Shown: positions 44,701 through 52,532, counted from the first letter of the stretch. The stretch is DNA of 64,000 nt from VXNE01 sp965200505 (GCA_965200505.1 OZ241343.1:1860001-1924000), one strand, 5' to 3'. Numbers and translations are program-made. The notes: a model not told the origin generated them from the letters alone.

Positions 44701-46861
44701 CATCACATCCACAGCCAATCTGGACGAAGTACGCGGCCTGCTGGATGGCGCACTCGATCAGATGGGGCTGAGTCGGAGTCGACGCAATGCGGAGTTCCTG
44801 CTGGAGAGTTTGAAAGCGTTGAGTGGGCGACTGGCGATCCGCTTAACGGGTCAGAAGCCGGCAGCATCGGAGCTGATCGCCCTTGCTGTTTCCCACGCCA
44901 ATTGCCGCCGAGCAAAAACTGACGACGAGTGCTGGGTGTCGCTAAATGATGGATTTGTGGTGCCTGTGGACGATGTGCGCGACTTACTGCCGCCATTGCA
45001 CGCTGACGGAGAGGGCGTGTCGCCCCGTCCGGACCTCATCTACGTCTCCCTGCCCCCACACGCTAACCTGAAGTTCCAGTTCATCGAAGTGAAGTATCGC
45101 CGGGATCTTCGCTTTGCGAGATCGCCGGATGTGCTCAATCAGATCCGAGAACAGACTCAGACGCTTCGCCGGCGCTGGGACGATTGGTACGGTCTCGAAG
45201 TGTGTGCGCCATTCCGGGCTGTTCGACGGGCGAAGCTGGCGAGGGTCTTGCAGTTCTACGCCGACAAGGCACGGCGCCACCATCTGCCTCAAGAAAAGCA
45301 CCAAAAGTTGACGGCCGAGATACACAAGATGGTCTCCCAAGGCGCGAGCTATTCGTTTGGGGAGGTTTTGACCGACCGTGGCTGGGTCTTCTGTCCGGAG
45401 TACGTTCCGCAAGACCCGATGGAAATCTCCCCCGGCGATTGGGCCACCCGCGTCTTCCTCATTGGGCCTAGCATGCTTCCGGATTTGCTTGGCGACGCTA
45501 CTATAGCTGGCCCGCCCGTATCTCAGACGGCCGTTGTTGCTGGTAGCGATAACTCTGAGGAGATACTGCCAGATGATGTCACTGGGACCAAGACCCCAAA
45601 GTCGATGGGCGTGGGCTCCACCGAGAAGGTTCCGGCAATCAGTTTGGGTCGCGACAGGTTTTCAGAGATCTCCGCAGAGTGGCAGCTGAGCGTCGAGGGT
45701 AATCCGCATTTGCTCATGGCCGGATTGCCTGGGATGGGGAAGACCACTTGCCTTGTGAATATGTGTAAACAGATGGTTGCTGGAGGAGTTCGTCCTATCG
45801 TGTTCTCCTATCACGAGGACATCGATGCTGGCATCGCAGATCAGTCCGCCAACTCCATGCGCTTCATCGACTTTGAAGGGTTGGGTTTTAACCCACTGCG
45901 AATCCAAGGTCAAACGTCGAGAACCGCGTACTTAGACGTTGCCGGCACGATACGTGACATCTTCACTGCTATCTACCCGGGGCTTGGTGACATCCAAGGC
46001 GACCGCATGCGTCGGGCGATCAAGGAGAGCTTTGTAGAAGCTGGATGGGACGATGGCGCAACGAATAGCGATGGTCCGGCCTTTAGACGCTTCTTGGAAA
46101 TCCTGCAAAGCGATCCTAAGCCCGACCGAGGGCTTAGAGGCTTGCTGACACGCCTTGAAGAGCTGGACGATTACGGCTTTTTTGGCCAGACGACCGATCA
46201 ATCCAGCCTCTGGGACGCGGACGGACCGACTATTGTCCGCGTTCATGCGAGCCAGAACGACACATTGCAGCGGGCTTTTGCCTCGTTCGTGTTCTATAGG
46301 CTCTACAAAGAGATGTTCCTTCGCGGCATACAGAAGCGAATCACCCATGCCATCGTTTTCGACGAAGCGCACCGGGCCGGACGCCTTAAGCTGCTGCCAA
46401 CGATGGCGAAGGAGTGCAGGAAGTATGGAATTTCACTTGTCGTTGCCTCCCAAGAGGCGTTGGACTTCAGCACGTCGCTGTTCTCGGCCATCGCCAACTA
46501 CCTCGTCTTGAGATTAACGGACGCTGACGCACGGTTCTTAGCACGAAACGTCACCAGCTCCCATCAAGAGAAGGTGCTGATCGATAAGATCAAGGGGATG
46601 GACAGATTCAAGGCCATGTTTTTCTCGGAAGGTGATGCAAGGCCGCGGTCGATTATGTTGCACCCGGAAGAAGAAGGCAGAATGCTCGCTGCGATTAAAC
46701 GCTATCAGAAGGGTGGCATCTCTACCGGTGCAGCTGCGGAGTGGGCGGGTGTCCCCAAGACCCTATTCCTAATGAAGTTGGGCGAGCATGGCATCGACAC
46801 CTTCGACATGTCGGAGGAGGAATTCCGCAAAGAGCTAGACAGTGCCCGACGTTTTCTGTAA
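41729..46861 (+). CDS. DptH-like giant ATPase with nuclease-like motif and C-terminal UPF0175-type domain
   Basis: The 1710-residue product has a large N-terminal region without recognised domains. A PD-(D/E)XK-like motif is near 1102-1122 (Asp in RPDLIYV, Glu and Lys in FIEVKYRR). A HerA/VirB4-like ATPase follows at about 1290-1640, with Walker A GLPGMGKT (1332-1339) and Walker B IVFDEAHR (1542-1549). The size and the C-terminal ATPase match DptH of the DndFGH/DptFGH restriction complex. The last 56 residues (from 1655; YQKGGISTGAAAEWAGVPKT, then GIDTFDMSEEEF) look like the UPF0175 antitoxin family. The start is GTG 41729, overlapping the previous gene by eight bases; the PIN gene overlaps its end by 20. 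Confidence 0.82.
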   Translation: MANLHGVLLSRAFRHVLGSARAGSMAFARCLRPDVVARLCVEREFDPDGWEVWRVADKGDPDSRTITADEAVERREDKGGAILLLIDSEKAGAGMDGIFSAALEIREVPLFEEACRLAAREITRRHSAAIRRYALNALTAARGGGKQHAVSEWAAFDYLCRIAEGQLGPGAYLHRLGLWPVQDSEESNWQADLVESRLFVDRLLGPASSRLAPSRRVEALNLDDQCSDGGATLQRLLNAVDTQPLSVALEKVASNRVLWIGALRMKSPAGSLEAIQLVSWRNSKGSIVKWSGLVEQGDDEPPAWVIDLNSAKNDSLVLNVRWRTKPAAVERHAVEYRVAVVADSDEELASRVVLHKASKTGERCLFSADDLPFIQEESRLPAKVVVSVVGSAAVLSQESEEFVIRCGEPIERETGNSVAKRVRTFSEGLVELGNRDAISSLALKLTAKADAKGFLVWRTPAQGGKRLSYKVHRPSLVRDAEEDWMAQGGPICRWVAKVRESGERTGGLEFVPLGGITGQLGRRTLAASRKMVNRLRGVGGAGQIYDGNAGFDVPLEYLRAWSALLDTGDAMLALAHTVEVQSLSGRTIGLIVLPTHPLRVAWLAAYDNLVLHTAFDLNQKAKVVSAEFKGLDGAMFPAFLPNPRGGAFVFADTLGFHAVGMVPDSDREPKAALAILGRALDGAGSVNSAPTVGHNSAQVLGNEIVKYLDCHESARLLHIHALRAGDGFTVARSLSQVYEHCCQSSDDPDLEVTASDAPVFALNLFPSSDQRGIAGRFIAEAREKRRSGAGTLQAEDRWMLESLRLPGGVNMPRLRWARKEPEGQGTHANPSTAAHLAIAFDTFESRIVGDGGGPIGPYPYHAFGLMSFYDRQYTSWPSPMWRNAVPTPTEGEKHPARRGYTEMLTRLQEAIQSAVARHVCTDGARPILLTEITEDKDKDLSDLHGLCDWVVTLDRNAGIEYFDSPVDNKDVYDAYVVDCVPEREDLGCLQLITSTANLDEVRGLLDGALDQMGLSRSRRNAEFLLESLKALSGRLAIRLTGQKPAASELIALAVSHANCRRAKTDDECWVSLNDGFVVPVDDVRDLLPPLHADGEGVSPRPDLIYVSLPPHANLKFQFIEVKYRRDLRFARSPDVLNQIREQTQTLRRRWDDWYGLEVCAPFRAVRRAKLARVLQFYADKARRHHLPQEKHQKLTAEIHKMVSQGASYSFGEVLTDRGWVFCPEYVPQDPMEISPGDWATRVFLIGPSMLPDLLGDATIAGPPVSQTAVVAGSDNSEEILPDDVTGTKTPKSMGVGSTEKVPAISLGRDRFSEISAEWQLSVEGNPHLLMAGLPGMGKTTCLVNMCKQMVAGGVRPIVFSYHEDIDAGIADQSANSMRFIDFEGLGFNPLRIQGQTSRTAYLDVAGTIRDIFTAIYPGLGDIQGDRMRRAIKESFVEAGWDDGATNSDGPAFRRFLEILQSDPKPDRGLRGLLTRLEELDDYGFFGQTTDQSSLWDADGPTIVRVHASQNDTLQRAFASFVFYRLYKEMFLRGIQKRITHAIVFDEAHRAGRLKLLPTMAKECRKYGISLVVASQEALDFSTSLFSAIANYLVLRLTDADARFLARNVTSSHQEKVLIDKIKGMDRFKAMFFSEGDARPRSIMLHPEEEGRMLAAIKRYQKGGISTGAAAEWAGVPKTLFLMKLGEHGIDTFDMSEEEFRKELDSARRFL

Positions 46862-47321
46862 CACGTCGCCACTGCAATACTTGCATCAGGTCGGGCATTT
46901 GGAATTGCTCCGGACTCTATTCGAGCGTGTTCAAGTTGCCGAAGCGGTGGTGTCGGAGCTAGCCGAAGGAATTCGGGCGGAAGCGGCGCTGCCCAACGTA
47001 GAGCTGTTGCCTTGGGTGACCACACGGACGGTTACCGACACGGCCGGACTGATCTCTGGCCTAGGCAGAGGCGAGGCGGAGACCATAGCGTTGAGCTTGG
47101 AGAGTCCGCGTGGCTTGGTCATCTTGGATGACGCTGCGGCAAGGCGGGCGGCGGTAGCCGCACGATTGAGTGTGATCGGCACAGTTGGCGTACTTCTGCG
47201 GGGCAAGGAAGGAGACTACATCGAAACCATACGTCCAATCTTGGACCATCTTGACCGTTTGGGCTTCCGACTCAGTGCGCGGGTGCGGAGGCAGGCACTT
47301 ATCAACGCGGGTGAGTTTTGA
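46842..47321 (+). CDS. DUF3368-type PIN-domain protein (putative RNase toxin)
   Basis: The 159-residue product has the DUF3368 PIN pattern: CNTSPLQYLHQVGHLELL at the N-terminus, GLGRGEAETIAL, VILDDAAARRAA, and SVIGTVGVLL. PIN proteins are metal-dependent RNases and this subfamily is usually the toxin next to a UPF0175 antitoxin. The Asn in place of the first Asp (CNTSPL) is common in the subfamily. GTG 46842 overlaps the ATPase gene by 20 bases, directly after its UPF0175-like end, so toxin synthesis is coupled to making the antitoxin-like domain. It is the last gene of the operon. Confidence 0.85.
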   Translation: MPDVFCNTSPLQYLHQVGHLELLRTLFERVQVAEAVVSELAEGIRAEAALPNVELLPWVTTRTVTDTAGLISGLGRGEAETIALSLESPRGLVILDDAAARRAAVAARLSVIGTVGVLLRGKEGDYIETIRPILDHLDRLGFRLSARVRRQALINAGEF

Positions 47322-47356
47322 TGGGACGGAAGACCTGTCGCTCTAGCCGATCGCCA

Positions 47357-48301
47357 TCAACGCGGCAGCTGTTTCAGGAAGTCCGCTTCGGACGTACACG
47401 CCAGCGCGGCGGCAACCACGGCTTGCTCCGAATGTTCGCCGAGCGTGTGGAGGGTGGCGGAAAAGTGGGCAGAGACCTCGATGCCCCGCGACAGCAAAAT
47501 CTGCCTCGCCATTGCCGCCCGGCTCTGCCCGCGCAGCGAGCGCATCAGCGGATCATCGTCTGGCCCCGTGCCTTCCCTCGCGCCCAACGCCATGCCCACT
47601 CGTTCTAGCACGGCGCAGGTTTCCGCCGAGAGCGTCGCCTCGTTCATGGCGACATGGATCTCTTGCGCCGTCCAGCCGGGGAAGGCGCGGCTCTCGTGCA
47701 CCTGCTGGTAGGTGCCGTCCTCAAGCACATGGATCGTCAAGCCGGGCAGGCGGCTGCGGGGGCGGCTCGGTGCCCGTCTGTCGGGAACCTCCACCCAAAC
47801 TTCCGGGAAGCCCCAGGATTCGTAGAGCCTCAGCTTGCCGCGGCGCACGTCCGTGGTGTGGTCAACCTCCAACACCACGTCTGGGAAGTCGTTCTCGCCG
47901 ATCACCATTGCCGAAATGCCCGGCAGATTGGCTCGCCCCGGATGCAGGTAGGCGGATTGGTCCGCCTGCATGATGCGCTTGGGTTTCCCGTCCTCGTCTC
48001 GCACCAGCAGATCCATGTGGCCGAAACAGTCGATGGGCGAACCACGCACTGCGGCGATGCGCTCTCCCAAGGCGGAGAGTTTCTGCGCCGGGCGCTCGTG
48101 ATAGGGGCTGGTGGGTTCGCAAACCATCCACGCGGTGGCCATCTCGGCGTCCCAGAACTCCAGCCGACCTTCGTACTCGACGACCTCTTTCGTTGTCATG
48201 GGCACGGGCTTGCAGCCCGGAAACTCGAACTCCGGTGGCGAGGCGTGTGTATCGGCGGCGCCGGCTTGGCGCTCTGTGGTCGGGTGTCTGTCAATGGCCA
48301 T
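47357..48301 (-). CDS. Uma2-family (DUF820) nuclease
   Basis: The 314-residue product has the Uma2 restriction endonuclease-like core: CFGHMDLLVRDEDG, the Asp/Glu pair in FPDVVLEVDHTTDVRRGKL, YESWGFPEVWVEVPD, and PGLTIHVLEDGTYQQ. A C-terminal helical part follows, with a repeat of RSLRGQSRAAMARQILLSRG. Members are abundant in cyanobacteria and symbionts; their function is not established. Convergent with the PIN gene, 35 bases apart, and returns to high GC, marking the end of the low-GC operon. Confidence 0.85.
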   Translation of the reverse strand: MAIDRHPTTERQAGAADTHASPPEFEFPGCKPVPMTTKEVVEYEGRLEFWDAEMATAWMVCEPTSPYHERPAQKLSALGERIAAVRGSPIDCFGHMDLLVRDEDGKPKRIMQADQSAYLHPGRANLPGISAMVIGENDFPDVVLEVDHTTDVRRGKLRLYESWGFPEVWVEVPDRRAPSRPRSRLPGLTIHVLEDGTYQQVHESRAFPGWTAQEIHVAMNEATLSAETCAVLERVGMALGAREGTGPDDDPLMRSLRGQSRAAMARQILLSRGIEVSAHFSATLHTLGEHSEQAVVAAALACTSEADFLKQLPR

Positions 48302-48307
48302 GTATCT

Positions 48308-48397
48308 CTCTCTTCTGCGAGGGGGTGTCCCCCCTCGCGCTCCCCGGCTGAGGCTCTCTTCTGCGAGGGGGTGTCCCCTCGCGCTCCCCGGCTGAGG
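48308..48397 (+). repeat. Two tandem copies of a 44-46-base hairpin-forming repeat
   Basis: A unit starting CTCTCTTCTGCGAG at 48308 recurs at 48354; the copies differ only by two extra C in the first. Each contains the inverted repeat GCGAGGGG / CCCCTCGC around a GTGT loop. A partial third CTCTCGG follows. It fills most of the space between the Uma2 and lipoprotein genes and resembles a dispersed REP-type element. Confidence 0.75.
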
Positions 48398-48438
48398 GCT
48401 CTCGGCACCAATGGGGCGTCAGGATAACGCGGCCGCGT

Positions 48439-49035
48439 TTAGCGGTCGAACACTCGCAGCGTTCGCACGTCGCGCCCGCCGGTTTTCACCACCACTGCCA
48501 CGCGCAGGCGCTCGCCGCCACGTTCGAGCCGCAGGGTCTCCACGCCTTCGGTCAAGTCTCGGCGAGAGCGAATCACGAGGGCGCCGTCGCGCCAGCCGGC
48601 TTGCACCCGCCAGTGGTCGCGCTCCCGCGTGCCCCAGGAGACATCCCGATAGGGGCCGTCGTCGTAGCGAACGCCCATCGAGCCGGCATCTTGCTCGATG
48701 GTCATTCGCGTTGCCTTCACCACCGGAAAGTCCTCGGCCACGAACGCGCTGGATGCTTCGGCATCACGCTGCCGCCCACGCACCACGTCGCGGTCTTCAA
48801 GCCGACGTATCTCGCGTGGATCCGGTGCCGCGTCGCTCAAGCCCGCGTTGAGGTGCCAGACGCCAGCGAGGTTGAAGCCTGCCGGAGGGCGTGTTTCCAA
48901 GGTTGACTGACAACCGGCCGCCAAGACCAATGCGAACGCGGCCGTCGCCAAGGCCCGCGCGCTTGAACGGGCGCCAAGCGACAGATCGGCACATTGACAC
49001 CGCCGTTCGGGTCTGTCCGCCGCCGTGGCGATCAT
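48439..49035 (-). CDS. Putative lipoprotein
   Basis: The 198-residue product has a hydrophobic stretch ending in the lipobox LAAGC, so it is probably lipidated at Cys41 and anchored to a membrane in the periplasm. The mature part starts with NLAGVWHLNAGLSD, followed by repeated strand-like segments with RDGALVIRSRRDL and GERLRVAVVVKTGG. No family is recognised beyond that. ATG 49035 is chosen to give a plausible signal length, although the N-region (about 25 residues) is long; the frame is open to 49212. It is divergent from the TPP enzyme gene. Confidence 0.65.
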   Translation of the reverse strand: MIATAADRPERRCQCADLSLGARSSARALATAAFALVLAAGCQSTLETRPPAGFNLAGVWHLNAGLSDAAPDPREIRRLEDRDVVRGRQRDAEASSAFVAEDFPVVKATRMTIEQDAGSMGVRYDDGPYRDVSWGTRERDHWRVQAGWRDGALVIRSRRDLTEGVETLRLERGGERLRVAVVVKTGGRDVRTLRVFDR

Positions 49036-49201
49036 GAGCGCCCCTTCCATCGCCGCGAGTATAGGGAATAGCGCGATGCGGGGTGCGCCCCCGGCCCATG
49101 CCTGTCGATGGCCACCAGCGGCCCCCAACTCCGCGTCCATCGCCCGGTGTACGTTGTGATAGCTTGCATGAGCCAAAGCAAGGGGAGCGTTCGGCCCAGC
49201 C

Positions 49202-50845
49202 ATGAACGGCATCGACTACATCACCGAGATACTCAAGCGCGAAGGCGTCGAAACGATGACGTGCTTCCCCTCCAACCCGCTCATCGAGAGTGCCGCCAAG
49301 GCCGGCATCCGGCCAGTGATGTTCCGCCATGAGCGCGGCGCCGTGATGGCCGCGGACGGCTTCAGCCGCACCAGCGACCGGCAGCGTTTCGGCGTGGTGG
49401 CGGTGCAGAGCCAAGCCGGCGCCGAGAACGCCATGGGCGGCTTGGCGCAGGCATACGCGGACAACGTGCCCATCCTCGTGCTCCCGGGTGGTGTGCTGCG
49501 CCGCGAGATCCATGTGCGGCCGAACTTCTCCGCGGCGGCGAACTATGGGGGCATCGCCAAGCGCGTGGAGGCGATCTACGATCCGGCGCAGATCGGCGAC
49601 GTGATGCGCCGCGCCTTTCACGCCTTGCGCAATGGCCCGCCGGGGCCGGTGGTGGTGGAACTCACCGCCGATGCCTGTCATGCCGAGGTGCCGGAACGGG
49701 GCCTGAGCTATGTGTCGCCGAAGGCGGTGCGCCAGCAGCCGGCGCCGGGCGATGTGGAAGATGCCGTGACGGCGCTGCTCAACGCACAAAGGCCGTTGAT
49801 CTGGGCCGGTGCCGGGGTGTTGTTCGCGCGGGCCACGGCGGAACTCCGCACCTTGGCTGAACTTGCCGCGGTGCCGGTCTTCTGCACCATGCCCGGTAAG
49901 TCCGCCATGAACGAAACGCACCCGCTCGCACTGGGCGCCGGCAGCGGCATGACCACGTTGGCCGCGCACCGCTGGCTTGAGGAGTGCGACGTGATGCTGT
50001 GCTTGGGGACGAGCCTCACCCGCACCTTCTATGGCCAACCCGTGCGGCGCGGCAAGACGCTCATCCACAACACCGACGATCCCGCGCAAATCAACAAGGA
50101 CGAAGCCGCGGACATCGCCTTGCTGGGGGACGCCAAGCTCACCCTGACCGCGCTCATCGATGTGGTGCGCGAGCGGCTCGGCGCGGACGGGGCGCGGGAC
50201 GCGGCGTCTGTGAAGGGGGAGATCGCCACCCTGCGCAGCGAGTGGCTCGAAGAGTGGCGGCCGTTGCTCCATTCCAACGAAACGCCCCTCAACACCTACC
50301 GCGTGATCCAAGAGATCAACGCGACGCTGGATCGGGACGCGAGCATCGTCACCCACGACGCCGGCGCCCCACGGGACGCGATGGTGCCGTTCTACGCCGC
50401 CACCACGCCGCACAGCTACATCGGCTGGGGCAAGACGACGCACTTGGGCTTCGGCATTCCGCTCATGATCGGCGCCAAGCTCGCGCATCCAGACCGCTTC
50501 TGCCTCAACATGATGGGCGACGGCGCCTTCGGCATGTCTGGCCTGGACATCGAGACCGCGGCCCGGGAACGGTTGCCCATCACCACGGTGGTGTTGAACA
50601 ACGGCGGCATGGCGACTTATCCGCCGCAGTTTTTCCCGACCGCGCGGGAGCGCTACGGCGTGTCCGAAATGCGCGGCGACTACGCCCAGATCGCTGAAGG
50701 CATGGGTGCCGTCGGCATCACCGTGAAAGCGGTGGAGGAGATGCGCCCGGCGCTGGAGAAAGCGCAGCGTTGCAACGCCGAGGGGCAAACGGTGCTGATT
50801 GACGTCCATTCCAACATGGAAGGGCGGCGCTCGACGTTCCGGTAG
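49202..50845 (+). CDS. Thiamine-pyrophosphate enzyme, acetolactate-synthase-like
   Basis: The 547-residue product has the three-domain layout of this family. The N-terminal pyrimidine domain has the catalytic Glu in FRHERGAVMAADGFSR; the central domain has PLIWAGAGVLFARA; the C-terminal domain has the TPP/Mg motif GDGAFGMSGLDIE followed by NN in VVLNNGGM. The reaction is unknown; related enzymes act on 2-keto acids. It is not clustered with an ilvN-type small subunit or branched-chain genes, so a biosynthetic acetolactate synthase is unlikely. Confidence 0.88.
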   Translation: MNGIDYITEILKREGVETMTCFPSNPLIESAAKAGIRPVMFRHERGAVMAADGFSRTSDRQRFGVVAVQSQAGAENAMGGLAQAYADNVPILVLPGGVLRREIHVRPNFSAAANYGGIAKRVEAIYDPAQIGDVMRRAFHALRNGPPGPVVVELTADACHAEVPERGLSYVSPKAVRQQPAPGDVEDAVTALLNAQRPLIWAGAGVLFARATAELRTLAELAAVPVFCTMPGKSAMNETHPLALGAGSGMTTLAAHRWLEECDVMLCLGTSLTRTFYGQPVRRGKTLIHNTDDPAQINKDEAADIALLGDAKLTLTALIDVVRERLGADGARDAASVKGEIATLRSEWLEEWRPLLHSNETPLNTYRVIQEINATLDRDASIVTHDAGAPRDAMVPFYAATTPHSYIGWGKTTHLGFGIPLMIGAKLAHPDRFCLNMMGDGAFGMSGLDIETAARERLPITTVVLNNGGMATYPPQFFPTARERYGVSEMRGDYAQIAEGMGAVGITVKAVEEMRPALEKAQRCNAEGQTVLIDVHSNMEGRRSTFR

Positions 50846-50902
50846 TGGGTGTGCGGGTCGCTATTGGCAAGGTGTACTCTCGCAAATGGAGGAGAACAAC
50901 GG

Positions 50903-51322
50903 ATGGGTGAGATAGTCGCTTCCGTGGAACTGGAAAACGCCGCGGACCGCGGCATCGTCAGCCAAGGTTTGCGCGATGAATCCACGGTGCGCCGCACCAC
51001 GGTGGAAGGTGTGGTGGCCACAGACGCCATGATGCTCATGCTGCCGGAAAACGTCGTCAGCAGGCTGGGTCTCGAAAGGCAGCGCGAGGTCGTCGTCACC
51101 TACGCCGATGAGCGCAAGGAGACCCGCCCGGTCGCCGGGCCGGTGACGGTCCACATCGGCAACCGCTTCATGATCACTGACTGCATCGTCGGCCCGCCAC
51201 TCAGCGAGCCGTTGATCGGGCAGATCGTTCTGGCAGCATTGGACTTGGTGGCGGACTGTACCAATCGCACGCTTGCGCCGCGCCCGGAATCGCCCGACAG
51301 CCCCCTGCTCAAGATGAAGTAG
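50903..51322 (+). CDS. Retroviral-like (clan AA) aspartic protease homologue, catalytic motif altered
   Basis: The 139-residue product has the fold pattern of small bacterial pepsin/retropepsin-like proteins: MLMLPENVVSRLGL, RPVAGPVTVHIGNRFMITDCIVGPP, and EPLIGQIVLAALDLVADC. Family members read D-T-G-A before the MLMLP segment; here the four positions read A-T-D-A, so the catalytic aspartate is missing or displaced by two residues. It may be a non-catalytic relative. ATG 50903 has GGAGGA upstream. Located between the TPP enzyme and a convergent SDR gene. Confidence 0.75.
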   Translation: MGEIVASVELENAADRGIVSQGLRDESTVRRTTVEGVVATDAMMLMLPENVVSRLGLERQREVVVTYADERKETRPVAGPVTVHIGNRFMITDCIVGPPLSEPLIGQIVLAALDLVADCTNRTLAPRPESPDSPLLKMK

Positions 51323-51393
51323 CCCTCGGTGCCGCGGTGTGGGGCCGTCGCCGCTAGGCCATACGCTCCCCGCGATCTGGACTGACGCAGCCG

Positions 51394-52158
51394 TTATGGG
51401 CTGTAGACGTCGTGCAGCCGCCGCATCCCGTTCAGCCAGCGGTCTGGGTCCGTCGCCTTGCGCCGCATGTATTCCTTCACGCTCTCGTGGGGCAGCGCGA
51501 AGAAGCGCTCTTCGGCGATGGCGTCCACGCACACTTGCGCCACCACGTCCGGTTCGAGCATGCCGTCCACCCCAGCCACGCCCGGCCCGCCTGCGGTCAT
51601 GCCGGTGCGCACCGCCTGCGGGCACAGCACGGTGCAGCGAATGCCATCCCGATGGTGGGTGATCGAAAGCCACTCGGCCAAGGCGACGGCGGCGTGTTTC
51701 GTCACCGCGTAAGTGACGGAGCCGATTTGGGTGAGCAGGCCAGCCGCGGAAGCCGTGCTGAACAGATACCCGCCGCCCCGTGCCGCCATGCGCGGCACCA
51801 GATGGCGAGCCGCCCAAACATGGGACATCGTGTTCACGCGCCAGATGGTGTCCCACACCTCGTCCGGCTCGTCGATGCCCTTGCCAAGGCCGATGCCGGC
51901 GTTCGAGCAGAAGAGATCGATGGCGCCGACATCCCGTTCGGTGTGCTCGATGAGGTCAACGAGCTCGGCCTCCCTGCCGACATCCACCCGCATGGATGTG
52001 CCGCCGATCTCGTCCGCCACGGCCGCGGCGCCGTCGCCGTCCAAATCCGCCACCACCACATGCTTGGCCCGCTCTGTACCGGCGAAGGCCCGCGCCAGCT
52101 CACGGCCGATGCCGCTCGCGCCCCCGGTCACCACCACCACTTTGTCCGCAACCCGCAT
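51394..52158 (-). CDS. Short-chain dehydrogenase/reductase
   Basis: The 254-residue product has the Rossmann motif TGGASGIGRELARAF, NAGIGLGKGI, the catalytic Ser in LFSTASAAGLL, and YAVTK. The substrate is not predictable. ATG 52158 (MRVADKVVVVTGG) is used; the frame is open to 52257 but lacks conserved sequence. It is convergent with the aspartic-protease-like gene. Confidence 0.87.
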   Translation of the reverse strand: MRVADKVVVVTGGASGIGRELARAFAGTERAKHVVVADLDGDGAAAVADEIGGTSMRVDVGREAELVDLIEHTERDVGAIDLFCSNAGIGLGKGIDEPDEVWDTIWRVNTMSHVWAARHLVPRMAARGGGYLFSTASAAGLLTQIGSVTYAVTKHAAVALAEWLSITHHRDGIRCTVLCPQAVRTGMTAGGPGVAGVDGMLEPDVVAQVCVDAIAEERFFALPHESVKEYMRRKATDPDRWLNGMRRLHDVYSP

Positions 52159-52283
52159 CCTCGCACCCCACGTCCACGCAACGATTGGGGCGAAAGTTAG
52201 TCGGTTTGAAGGGCTGGCGCCAGCGGCCGAGCTCAGAGATAGTAGAACGAGCGGCACCTGCAGGTGTCACTTGATCTAGGCCC

Positions 52284-52511
52284 ATGTCTCACTCTGTGCC
52301 GGTGCTGAAGCCACGAGAAGTCGTGGCGATTCTCAGGACGCTTGGCTTCCGTCGGATTCGACAGGAGGGATCACACGCACGTTTCAGGCACTCAGATGGG
52401 CGAACCACCACCGTTCCGATTCACGTCGGGCGGGACATCACGCCGAGTCTGTTGCGGAAAATCGCCAAGGACATTGGGATGACTCGGCACGAGTTCGTCT
52501 CGTACCGTTAG
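52284..52511 (+). CDS. hicA: HicA-type mRNA interferase toxin
   Basis: The 75-residue product has the double-stranded RNA-binding-like HicA fold: LKPREVVAILRTLGF, the catalytic histidine in RQEGSHARFRHSDG, and VPIHVGRDITPSLLRKI. HicA cleaves mRNA and tmRNA unless bound by HicB. The partner-like gene lies just downstream but on the opposite strand (stops 21 bases apart), which differs from the usual co-directional hicAB operon. Confidence 0.9.
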   Translation: MSHSVPVLKPREVVAILRTLGFRRIRQEGSHARFRHSDGRTTTVPIHVGRDITPSLLRKIAKDIGMTRHEFVSYR

Positions 52512-52532
52512 GTCGCCCCTATGCCGCGCGCA

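Noticed and set aside
46842..46895. Loss of the first catalytic Asp in the PIN protein (Asn in CNTSPL)
   Set aside because: Asn at this place is common in DUF3368 PIN proteins, so it is not evidence of inactivation.
48301..48438. CRISPR-like array from the repeats beside Uma2
   Set aside because: Two directly abutting copies without unique spacers are a tandem duplication, not an array; no cas genes are in the window.
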